Of a stretch of DNA of 64,000 nucleotides, positions 19,379 through 26,440 are shown one piece after another. The position numbers and the translations under genes were made by a program. The notes beneath the pieces were generated by a model. That model was given only the letters and a program-made list of their open reading frames with translations, did no database searches and was not told where the DNA came from. Source of the DNA: Roseimaritima multifibrata (GTDB taxonomy: Bacteria; Planctomycetota; Planctomycetia; Pirellulales; Pirellulaceae); assembly GCF_007741495.1 (NCBI RefSeq), contig NZ_CP036262.1, positions 248,001 through 312,000 of the forward strand, read 5' to 3'. Every line of letters starts with the position of its first letter. The stretch's first letter is position 1.

Positions 19379-19420
19379 GCCATTCGCTTGGGACGTGAAG
19401 TTTTAAGCGACGAAAGTCTG
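19379..19420 (+). repeat. dispersed repeat family A, copy 2
   Basis: TTCGCTTGGGACGTGAAG followed by TTTTAAGCGACGAAAGTCTGG. The core matches the other family A copies, and the right end (GACGAAAGTCTGG) is shared exactly with the copy at 20306-20350, which is in opposite orientation. Confidence 0.6.
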
Positions 19421-19711
19421 GCTCCCCTCGCCCCTAAGCAAGCGCTTGGTTGCGGCAGGAATTCTAGATCGCTCGTTGGGGTATCTCTGCCTTTTGTTTG
19501 GTTTCGTGGAGCTTGCTTGGGGGAGAGGGGCTGGGGGGAGAGGGGGATTTTTGCGAGGTGATCTTGCTGCGAACGGCCGGCTAACGCCTTGTTTCTTAAG
19601 CGGTTATGTCATTCGGTGCCCTGCTTCTCTTTCCAGTCTGGGCAGACGAAAAGGTTTCTTCTGACCGCGTTGCGAGGGACTTGATTCCACCAGCCGCGTG
19701 GGAGACTGCTG

Positions 19712-19883
19712 AATGAGTAATGAGTAATGAGTAATGAGTAATGAGTAATGAGTAATGAGTAATGAGTAATGAGTAATGAGTAATGAGTAATGAGTAATGA
19801 GTAATGAGTAATGAGTAATGAGTAATGAGTAATGAGTAATGAGTAATGAGTAATGAGTAATGAGTAATGAGTAATGAGTAATG
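19712..19883. repeat. tandem array of a 7-bp unit, about 24.5 copies
   Basis: The unit AATGAGT repeats without visible error for 172 bp, ending at ATGC. A 7-bp period visits all three frames, so each strand encodes a seven-residue repeat wherever no stop occurs; the minus strand is open and yields a false protein of LLITHYS units. Perfect copies indicate recent slippage, and copy number is likely to vary between strains. Confidence 0.98.
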
Positions 19884-20305
19884 CAAAATTCTTTGCAGCA
19901 ATGGTCGTTTTTCAATTCCCCTTTACCGCGTGCCCTCCGGCGCGGTAACCAATCCGCTGAAGAATGCCTCTTAAAACATGCTTTCCCGGGGGATGCGAAA
20001 AGTCTTGGTGACGGTTTCGGAGCAGGCTGCTGATGTGCGTCATGGCTTCAAATGGTCTCAACCCGCTTCGTCACTTAGGAATCGGGACCCAGAAATACTG
20101 TCTCTTGCTAACGCGTGAGTTTGCGATTTCGACAGTCAGTGACGCTTGTTTGTTTCCGCGCAGCTTGTCTCGGTCGGTGCAGCAACTGACAGCTACCTTA
20201 TTGCTGCGTCCCATTCCATCCTTCTCCGCCAGCCTGCGGGCTCGAAGCGTCGATGCAGCTGATTCCAGAGCAAGCGGCGCCGAAGCAATCCGAGCCGATT
20301 CGGAT

Positions 20306-20350
20306 CCAGACTTTCGTCAGGCTATTAATCGTACGTCCCGAGCGAAAGGC
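20306..20350 (-). repeat. dispersed repeat family A, copy 3
   Basis: Read on the minus strand: GCCTTTCGCTCGGGACGTAC, then GATTAATAGCCTGACGAAAG and TCTGG. It shares the CTTTCGCTCGGGACG core with the copy at 41152 and the GACGAAAGTCTGG end with that at 19379. Confidence 0.6.
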
Positions 20351-20517
20351 TTCAAACTTTCTCCGCTTCTGATTAAAACGCGCCCTCGCTGAGGCAGCGG
20401 TCTGGGAAGTTGGTGCTAGCATCAGCGATGCTGGCCGAGCGGTTTCGTTTGGAAACGGTATTGCACAAAAACTAACGAATTAGTAAATTCGAGTCATCAA
20501 CGCACATGGAAGTTACG

Positions 20518-21447
20518 ATGATCTCACACGGCAGTACCTGCTCGTCCGCTACGCAATACCGTATTCGCACCGCTTTCACGGTGCTGGAATTGCTGGTATC
20601 GATTTCCATTCTCGGAATCTTGTTGGCGTTGCTGCTGCCGGCGATTGGAGCAGCCCGCGAGTCGGCGCGTCGCGTTCAGTGCATTGCCCATCTGCGTCAA
20701 GTTGGCATTGCCTTGCACGGCCATCATGATACTCAGCAGAGCCTACCGGCGGGATGGAAGTTTGATCCGAGTGGTCAGACCGCTTTTGGCTGGAGTGTTT
20801 CTCTGTTGCCGTTTATGGATCAGATGCCGCTCTCTGATCGCATTGATATGAAGCGATCGATCGACGACCCCTTGCACTCGAGCGCGCGTAACGCAGTCCT
20901 TGACGTCATGCTCTGTCCATCGGACATCACCGAGTCCACGTTTATCCTATTTGCCGAGACCGAGGAGCCACTGGAAGGTGGGGATGCATTGGGGGCTGTC
21001 GGTGTTGCAGAAGATGATGACGACGATATTGCTTTGGTTCGTTTACCGACTGCCAACTATGTCGGTGTTTTTGGGACGTTGGAACCTGATGATCGCATCC
21101 CCGCTCCGCTTGGTGATGGGGCATTCCTCGAAAACCGACCGGTTCGATTTCGGGAATTTGGTCGCGGGTTGTCAAACACAATGGTGGTCGGGGAACGGAC
21201 GATGGCTCAAGTCCCTTCGACTTGGTTTGGAGTCAGTCTTGCTGGTGAAGACGCGGCGGCCCGGATCGTTGGATCGGCACTCGAAGGGGTCAATAACCCA
21301 CTTGCAGACGAATGTGATTTTTCAAGTCGACACCCTGGTGGTGCGAACTTTTTGTGGGGCGATGGGCATGTCTCTTTTGTGAGTGAAGAAATCGATCTGT
21401 ATCAATATCATGAATGGTCAAAATTGCGATCCAGTTCGTCGCTATAG
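20518..21447 (+). CDS. DUF1559 prepilin-like exported protein
   Basis: A 309-residue protein. ATG 20518 is preceded by GGAAG at five bases, better placed than ATG 20506. Residues about 18-50 are a type IV prepilin-like N-terminus, FTVLELLVSISILGILLALL, with the Glu expected at position 5 of the mature pilin, followed by PAIGAARESARRVQCIAHLR. The C-terminal DUF1559 motif H-x9-DG is present as HPGGANFLWGDG. Planctomycetes encode dozens of such proteins, thought to be processed by a prepilin peptidase and to form pseudopilus or surface structures. An acidic run (EDDDDD) sits mid-protein. It precedes the blaI-like gene by 89 bp; co-transcription is possible. Confidence 0.92.
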   Translation: MISHGSTCSSATQYRIRTAFTVLELLVSISILGILLALLLPAIGAARESARRVQCIAHLRQVGIALHGHHDTQQSLPAGWKFDPSGQTAFGWSVSLLPFMDQMPLSDRIDMKRSIDDPLHSSARNAVLDVMLCPSDITESTFILFAETEEPLEGGDALGAVGVAEDDDDDIALVRLPTANYVGVFGTLEPDDRIPAPLGDGAFLENRPVRFREFGRGLSNTMVVGERTMAQVPSTWFGVSLAGEDAAARIVGSALEGVNNPLADECDFSSRHPGGANFLWGDGHVSFVSEEIDLYQYHEWSKLRSSSSL

Positions 21448-21536
21448 TTGCCCAGGACGGATAACACCTGTCCGCGACATCCTCGCTTTTGCCAAATCCA
21501 ACGCTCCCTTGTTTTGAAGATTCCACGGAATTCGCT

Positions 21537-21923
21537 ATGCCACGTTCATCGAAGAAACTTGTCGAACTGACGAAATGCGAAGCGGAGGTGATGGACGTTG
21601 TCTGGGAAAAAGAGAGCGTTACTGTGAACGATGTTGTGGAAGCGATCGATCGTGATCTCGCTTACACGACCGTGATGACCACCATGAAAATACTGGAAGA
21701 CAAAAAGATCGTCCGCCGTGGAGAAAAGATTGGGCGCGCGTTCACGTATACCGCAAAGGTTTCGCGAGATCAGGTTCGCGAGGGAATGCTGAAATCGCTA
21801 ACCGATCAATTGTTTGGTGGTTCGGCAAAATCGCTGGTGCTTAGTCTGTTGCAGTCAGATGCGGTTTCGGTTGATGACATCGAAGCGGTCCGCAAGGCGG
21901 CTGCAAAGTTAGAGGATTCGTGA
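21537..21923 (+). CDS. BlaI/MecI/CopY-family transcriptional repressor
   Basis: A 128-residue winged-helix regulator from ATG 21537. It shows the family pattern LTKCEAEVMDVVWEKESVTVNDVVEAI, then LAYTTVMTTMKILEDKKIVRRGEKIGRAFTY. This resembles BlaI/MecI, including the recognition helix YTTVMTTMKIL and the wing. The C-terminal half (VREGMLKSLTDQLFGGSAKSL) is the dimerisation and cleavage region. Its stop overlaps the start of the BlaR1-like gene (TGATG), a classic translational coupling for this sensor-repressor pair. The target genes are not shown; its own operon and the following glycosyltransferase are candidates. Confidence 0.93.
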   Translation: MPRSSKKLVELTKCEAEVMDVVWEKESVTVNDVVEAIDRDLAYTTVMTTMKILEDKKIVRRGEKIGRAFTYTAKVSRDQVREGMLKSLTDQLFGGSAKSLVLSLLQSDAVSVDDIEAVRKAAAKLEDS

Positions 21924-23017
21924 TGGATTTTCGCTTTGCATTTGAAGTGGGCGCTACTTTGTGCTTACAAATATCTGTGGTGATCGCCCTGACCGCTGCG
22001 TTGCAGCGATGGATTGGGGACGCCCGTTTTGGTTGCCGGCTGTGGACCATCTGTTTCCTTTCGATCATTGCCTTGCTGGCCGTCGGGGTGTTGCTGCCTC
22101 ATCGAAGGCTTTTTGGAGGCGCCGTCGATTTTCAGCGAGAGACGGTTCTTGCCATTGTGATGTGGCAGGGACGCCTGACCATCGCTTTGGCTGCGGTCTG
22201 GGGCGCAGGAGTGTTGGTCTTTCTGGGGCGGCGTCTAGTGCGTTGTTTGCAGTTGCTTCGTTTTTTGAAGGACCGTTGCACGCCTGTTGATTCGCCTGGA
22301 TTGCTGAAGCGACTTGAGTGCTCGTCAAATCTGCCGGATGGTTTGAAAGTTCTGACTTCCCCGGAAATACAGGGGCCGTTCTGCTGGCAGTTGCATCGCC
22401 CGCTTATCGTCCTCCCGACGTTTTTGCTTGAAGAGGACGACACGACTTTGCGGCATGTGATGCTGCATGAGCTGGAGCACTTGAGAACTCGACATCCCAT
22501 GCAGCATTTCTTACAAGGTATTTGTTCCATGGTGTTTTGGTTTCACCCCGCGATACGATTAGCGGGACGAAACGCGGAACTGACTCGCGAATTTCTTTGT
22601 GACGAAGTCGCCGCAAAAACAGCGGGTAAATTTGGTCCCTATCTGCGCACACTGGCGATCGTCGCCGAACACTGTGGTAGATCAGCCTGTACGGCGGTCC
22701 CCCAAGGGACTCTCGCTTTTGGAAATCAAAAAAGTGCTTTGGTGCGTCGTTGTGATCGGCTGGTGGCGTTGGCACACAATCGTGTCCCCTCGCGACAGTG
22801 GCGATCGATGACCGCGATAGTCGTGTTACTGCTTAGTGTCGTTGTGGTGCAGCAGGTCTGGTTGCCCACTAATGTCATGGCATCCAGTCGAAGCCATTGG
22901 TCGCCGTGGCCGACCTGGACGGCTAACGTTTTGCATCAGTGCAATATTCAAGTCCGCGACTTCGAACTGTTCGAAGAACGTGTGCAATTGCACGAACTGA
23001 TCAAAGCGAACGACTGA
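21923..23017 (+). CDS. BlaR1-like M56 membrane metallopeptidase lacking a sensor domain
   Basis: A 364-residue membrane protein starting at ATG 21923, one base into the blaI stop. It has N-terminal helices (about 12-30, 40-58 and 83-102), a cytoplasmic zinc peptidase with HELEH at residues 182-186, the following ELTREFLCDEVA segment that supplies the third ligand, and a last helix at about 297-315. BlaR1 and MecR1 proteins then carry a roughly 250-residue penicillin-binding sensor. Here only about 50 residues follow, ending LHELIKAND, so beta-lactam sensing is not expected. It probably cleaves or relieves the adjacent BlaI-like repressor in response to another signal. Confidence 0.9.
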   Translation: MDFRFAFEVGATLCLQISVVIALTAALQRWIGDARFGCRLWTICFLSIIALLAVGVLLPHRRLFGGAVDFQRETVLAIVMWQGRLTIALAAVWGAGVLVFLGRRLVRCLQLLRFLKDRCTPVDSPGLLKRLECSSNLPDGLKVLTSPEIQGPFCWQLHRPLIVLPTFLLEEDDTTLRHVMLHELEHLRTRHPMQHFLQGICSMVFWFHPAIRLAGRNAELTREFLCDEVAAKTAGKFGPYLRTLAIVAEHCGRSACTAVPQGTLAFGNQKSALVRRCDRLVALAHNRVPSRQWRSMTAIVVLLLSVVVVQQVWLPTNVMASSRSHWSPWPTWTANVLHQCNIQVRDFELFEERVQLHELIKAND

Positions 23018-23141
23018 TTTGCATTACGGTGATTCGTCGCCACACGGGGAGCTCCGGTTTGCCCCATGATCCCCACTTCTTGCGGTACAGTCTGTGCCCA
23101 TCGTCCCAGTGAATTGTCGTTCCAGTTCGCTCGCATGAAAC

Positions 23142-23220
23142 AATTACTAAGACTTTAATATTTGGTCTTGTCTGCTTTCAGTGTTTCCTCGTACGCTCTC
23201 ATTTCCTGTTAATTACTAAG
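23142..23220 (+). promoter_or_regulatory. direct repeat AATTACTAAG upstream of the glycosyltransferase
   Basis: AATTACTAAG occurs at 23142-23151 and again at 23211-23220, 26 bp before the start codon at 23246 and just downstream of the BlaI/BlaR1-like pair. Two identical 10-mers in a 228-bp gap could be regulator half-sites, but they do not match the TACA/TGTA type expected for BlaI closely enough to assign. Confidence 0.3.
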
Positions 23221-23245
23221 TCTATCGTAGTGTAGGAGAGCACGG

Positions 23246-25816
23246 ATGCACGCCCCCACCCTTCCTCCAAAAGAAGGCCGTCCATCGATCTCGCTGGTTT
23301 TGCCGGCTTGGAATGAAGCGACCGTGATCGCGGATGCGGTCCATGAAGCTGACGCCGCGTTGCGGCTGGTCACTGACTGTTATGAAATCATTGTCGTCGA
23401 TGATGGAAGTACCGATCAGACGGCTGCTATTGTCGACGCAATCGCAGCTCAGAATGATTCCGTTCGACTGGTTCGGCATACACCGAATCAAGGTTATGGT
23501 GCGGCCATTCGTTCGGGATTCGCTGCGGCGGAAAAAGACTTGGTGGTGTTTACCGATGCCGATTGCCAATTTGATTTAACCGAACTTGATCGTTTTGTGC
23601 TGTTGGCCGAACGGTACGACATCGTTTGTGGGTACCGTATCGATCGCAAAGACACCGCACTCCGTTGTTTGTATTCCAAGGTCTACAACCTGCTGGTTCA
23701 GACGCTTCTGGGAACCGGAGTGCGCGACGTCGACTGTGCCTTCAAACTGTTTCATCGAGATGTTGCCAGAGGTTTGAAGATCACCGGCAATGGCTTTTTA
23801 GTCAATTCCGAGATGTTGGTTCAGGCGAATCAGCAGCAGCGTAGCGTGGTGGAGGTGGGAGTAACCCATCGGCCGCGGACGCTTGGTGAAAGCACCGTAT
23901 CAATCCGGCATATTCCCAAAGTGTTGGTCTCGTTGGCAAGGTTCTGGTGGAATGAGGTTCAGTTTCCGGGCGTCGCTGCAGGGGATGTCACGCAGGGTTT
24001 AAACGCATGCCAAAGCACGCCTCCAGACGCCTCGGGTTCTATTCGCTGGCCGAAGTGTTTGGCAAGTTCCACAGCGAAGTACCGCTGTCTGCAGTTTGCA
24101 TTGTTGTTGGTGGCTATGGTTTTCCTGTTTTCCAATCTTGGATACCCGCTGATCGACCGTGACGAAACGCGATATGCCGAAATTCCTCGTGAGATGATCG
24201 CGACGGGAAACTGGATTTTGCCTCAGTTGAACTTTCAGACTTACTACGACAAACCGCCAATGCTGTATTGGTTGTGCGCGATCAGTTACCAAATCTTGGG
24301 CGTCAGCGAGACCGCTGCTCGGGTCGTCCCCGCGTTATCTGCGTTCGGGATGATTGCCATGACCATGTTTTTCGGGGCCCGTATTTTTGATCGCTGGGTT
24401 GGCTTGGTTTCCGGTGCCGTTTTGATGTTGTCGGTCGGGTTTGCGTTTACCAGTCGCTACCTATTGCTTGACGGTCTGTTGTCACTTTTTGTTTCGATGT
24501 CGTTGTTCTCCGCGTACGAAGCGGTTCGCCCCCGTCATCGCAAGAGTTCCGGTCCCCAACGTTTGAAATCGGTTGGGAGCCGAAATTCGATACGCTTGAC
24601 TGCCAAGCTTCAGCTTGGCTGGTGGTTGTTGTCGGCGGTCTGCATTGGGTTGGCGTTTTTGACCAAGGGGCCGATCGCGATCGTGCTCTGGTTGCCTCCG
24701 GTTTTTGCGTTTACTTGGTTGTCGGACACTTATGTAAAGCCTCGATGGTGGCACTACGGGGTTCTTGGCGGCGTCGCAGCTGCGGTCGCCGTCCCGTGGT
24801 TCGTCGCGGTTTCACGCCAAGATCCCACGTTTCTAGTAGAGTTCTTTTACACACACAATGTCGCGAGATTCGCCGGCGAATTTCACGCTCGACCGATTTG
24901 GTATTTTGTCCCTGTACTGTTGATCGCCGGACATCCTTGGTCTTTTCTAGCCGTCCCTTACATCCGGTTTTTGTTCGGGCGTACCAAAGCCTTGTCACGG
25001 CAGCGTCCGCCTGCGGTCGGGTTCTTGCTGTTATGGAGTGCTTGGTGTTTTGTGTTCTTTTCGGTTTCGCAGTGCAAGCTGCCGACCTATCTGTTGCCTG
25101 CAGCACCTGCATTGGCACTGACGATTGGACACTATTTGGGGCAGGTGCTTCGTGACGCGGATGAATCGAGCCGTCATTTCTTTGCTCGCTTCTGGTCTGC
25201 ACGAACGGCGACGGCAACGACCTGCCTGGCGGGAGTCGGATTTGTTGGGTATGCGATTTTGGCGACGCCCGATGTATCGGTCTATGTTTACGCCTGGGCC
25301 ATGTTCTGGACTTCACTGTTGGTCGCTGCGGTTCTAATGATCAATGACCGATACCAGGCAAAGATCGCATGGGCAACGTCAGCGGGAGTCATGTTCATAT
25401 TTGCCGTGATGATCATGCACGAGATGGTGCCTGCTTACAGTCGTTCAGAAACCTTGTTTGGAGAATCCTCGCCTCTTGCTGAACAGTTGTCTGTCGACAA
25501 ACAGCCTGCGATTGCCACCGTGAATCATGAATTCTCCGAAGTTCCGTTTTACCTTGATCGTCGCAATATCTCGCATTTTGCAAACGTCACCGATAGTGGG
25601 CTCTCTGATTTTGTTAGTCAGAATCGGCAGTGCTATTTGATTGTCGAGGAGGGGATCGCGTCGCAAGCGATCCGCGCTCGTCTGCCGTCGGGGCGGAGGT
25701 TGGTTGAAGTCGCCCAGCGAGGAATCGCCAGGGTCTATCAGGTTCAAGGATTATCCGGAGTGGAGCCGCAAATCGCAGGGACGCAGGCTCCTGTGATTAC
25801 GGAGGTGTTACGGTGA
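23246..25816 (+). CDS. fused GT2 (dolichol-phosphate-mannose synthase-like) and GT39/ArnT-like glycosyltransferase
   Basis: An 856-residue two-enzyme fusion. Residues about 12-245 are a family 2 glycosyltransferase: SLVLPAWNEA, IIVVDDGSTDQT and the nucleotide-sugar site TDADCQFD (Asp 104 and 106). This subgroup moves a sugar from a nucleotide onto polyprenyl phosphate. From about residue 275 a multi-pass membrane glycosyltransferase begins, with the ArnT/PMT signature LIDRDETRYAEIPREM (acidic residues in the first periplasmic loop), YYDKPPMLYW and about 12 hydrophobic helices. It would transfer the polyprenyl-linked sugar to lipid or protein outside the membrane. The fusion couples donor synthesis to use. 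A GGAGAG element precedes the start. Confidence 0.9.
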   Translation: MHAPTLPPKEGRPSISLVLPAWNEATVIADAVHEADAALRLVTDCYEIIVVDDGSTDQTAAIVDAIAAQNDSVRLVRHTPNQGYGAAIRSGFAAAEKDLVVFTDADCQFDLTELDRFVLLAERYDIVCGYRIDRKDTALRCLYSKVYNLLVQTLLGTGVRDVDCAFKLFHRDVARGLKITGNGFLVNSEMLVQANQQQRSVVEVGVTHRPRTLGESTVSIRHIPKVLVSLARFWWNEVQFPGVAAGDVTQGLNACQSTPPDASGSIRWPKCLASSTAKYRCLQFALLLVAMVFLFSNLGYPLIDRDETRYAEIPREMIATGNWILPQLNFQTYYDKPPMLYWLCAISYQILGVSETAARVVPALSAFGMIAMTMFFGARIFDRWVGLVSGAVLMLSVGFAFTSRYLLLDGLLSLFVSMSLFSAYEAVRPRHRKSSGPQRLKSVGSRNSIRLTAKLQLGWWLLSAVCIGLAFLTKGPIAIVLWLPPVFAFTWLSDTYVKPRWWHYGVLGGVAAAVAVPWFVAVSRQDPTFLVEFFYTHNVARFAGEFHARPIWYFVPVLLIAGHPWSFLAVPYIRFLFGRTKALSRQRPPAVGFLLLWSAWCFVFFSVSQCKLPTYLLPAAPALALTIGHYLGQVLRDADESSRHFFARFWSARTATATTCLAGVGFVGYAILATPDVSVYVYAWAMFWTSLLVAAVLMINDRYQAKIAWATSAGVMFIFAVMIMHEMVPAYSRSETLFGESSPLAEQLSVDKQPAIATVNHEFSEVPFYLDRRNISHFANVTDSGLSDFVSQNRQCYLIVEEGIASQAIRARLPSGRRLVEVAQRGIARVYQVQGLSGVEPQIAGTQAPVITEVLR

Positions 25817-26002
25817 ACCGGGCGTTAAGATGGATTCGATTCTTGGGGGCGGAGTCTCTGATGGGGCCATGGTTTCCAATGTGTCGTTCTCGCCGCAATG
25901 ACCGTTGCAGTGAGCAAGACTTGGCAGCGATACGATCGATGGCAACCGCACTGAACGCAAGCGAATCCGACGTGGCAGGAAGCGATCGTACGAGTCGTTC
26001 TT

Positions 26003-26126
26003 TTAGTGTCCCCTTTCACTCAGGATGTGAAATTTATAGTTGACGGTTTTTGTCGCCTTTCGCTTCGCGTAAGTAGCTCCAAAAGGACGTTCTTTCGCGG
26101 GGGACGTGTGATAAATAAGTTGCGAG
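26003..26126 (+). repeat. dispersed repeat family A, copy 4 (two tandem units)
   Basis: The first unit reads CTTTCACTCAGGATGTGAAA then TTTATAGTTGACGG. The second unit, CGCGGGGGACGTGTGATAAA then TAAGTTGCGAG, is joined by AGCTCCAAAAGGACGTTCTT. The joining segment is identical in the minus-strand copy at 16262-16372, so the two are related over more than 100 bp. Confidence 0.75.
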
Positions 26127-26164
26127 TGTGGCAGGGAGAAAAGACCCCATGCCAGCTTGCCTGG
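26115..26164 (+). repeat. 50-bp segment duplicated at 45639-45688 (inverted)
   Basis: Starts ATAAGTTGCGAGTGTGGCAG and ends CCATGCCAGCTTGCCTGG. Compared with the reverse complement of 45639-45688 it differs at only two of 50 positions, much closer than other copies in the window, which points to recent spread. Confidence 0.85.
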
Positions 26165-26263
26165 CGGAGAAGGATCGAGTGGGGGGAAGCATTCAGGTAG
26201 CTGCCAGTTGTTGTACCGACCGGGACGAGCCCGGCGGAAACAACCAAGAGCAGCCTAAGCGGA

Positions 26264-26308
26264 AAACGTCAACTTATTTATCGCACCGCCCGAGTGAAAG
26301 GCGGCAAT
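26264..26308 (-). repeat. dispersed repeat family A, copy 5
   Basis: On the minus strand it reads GCCGCCTTTCACTCGGGCGG then TGCGATAAATAAGTTGACG. It faces the second unit of copy 4, giving inverted ATAAATAAGTTG ends about 135 bp apart. Confidence 0.65.
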
Positions 26309-26329
26309 CTGTTCGGCACGCATTGCCGG

Positions 26330-26400
26330 TCTGTCGACGCTCTGGCGAGCGTAGCTACTGGCTTGCGTCACTGCCCTCGTTATCCTCGCCAGACGGTGGT
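26330..26400 (-). repeat. dispersed repeat family B, copy 1
   Basis: The minus strand reads ACCACCGTCTGGCGAGGATA, then AGCTACGCTCGCCAGAGCG and GACAGACCGGCA. It aligns over about 70 bp, with gaps, to the plus strand at 38113-38180 (ACCACTGTCTGGCGACACTC, GTCGCTACGCTCGCCAGCGC). Confidence 0.55.
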
Positions 26401-26423
26401 TCCCTGGGAAATTCCAGGGAACC
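26398..26423 (-). terminator. strong hairpin beyond the cusA stop
   Basis: GGTTCCCTGG and CCAGGGAACC form a perfect 10-bp stem around GAAATT, 18 bp past the cusA stop codon. On the minus strand a CCTTTTTGG tract precedes instead of following the stem, so it is not a canonical intrinsic terminator; transcript-end protection is equally possible. Confidence 0.45.
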
Positions 26424-26440
26424 AAAAAGGATTCGAATCA

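Larger units (their letters stand above)
19278..20517. other. 1.2-kb gene-free region rich in repeats
   Basis: No credible gene is present. It contains two degenerate dispersed-repeat copies (about 19379 and 20306), an imperfect inverted repeat (19421-19441 against 19512-19540, CCCCTCGCCCCTAAGCAAG facing CTTGCTTGGGGGAGAGG), and the 7-bp tandem array at 19712-19883. Open frames seen in both directions across the array are only translations of the repeat. Confidence 0.7.
25817..26440. other. gene-free region packed with dispersed repeats
   Basis: This 624-bp region between the rightward glycosyltransferase and the leftward cusA gene contains family A copies at 26003-26126 (two units) and 26264-26308, a family B copy at 26330-26400, and a strong hairpin at 26398-26423. 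Open frames here (for example 25813-26043 and 26128-26538) run through the repeats and are not supported as genes. Confidence 0.65.

Noticed and set aside
19596-19915. Minus-strand open frames encoding repeated LLITHYS units
   Set aside because: They are translations of the 7-bp tandem array; a 7-bp unit gives a seven-residue repeat in any open frame. No flanking conserved protein is present.
20033-20392. 119-residue open frame in the repeat-rich gap
   Set aside because: Overlaps a family A repeat copy and has no domain pattern or ribosome binding site.
25813-26043. Possible 76-residue gene starting at GTG overlapping the glycosyltransferase stop
   Set aside because: No recognisable domain, and its 3' part runs through a dispersed repeat copy. 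The overlap alone is not enough support.
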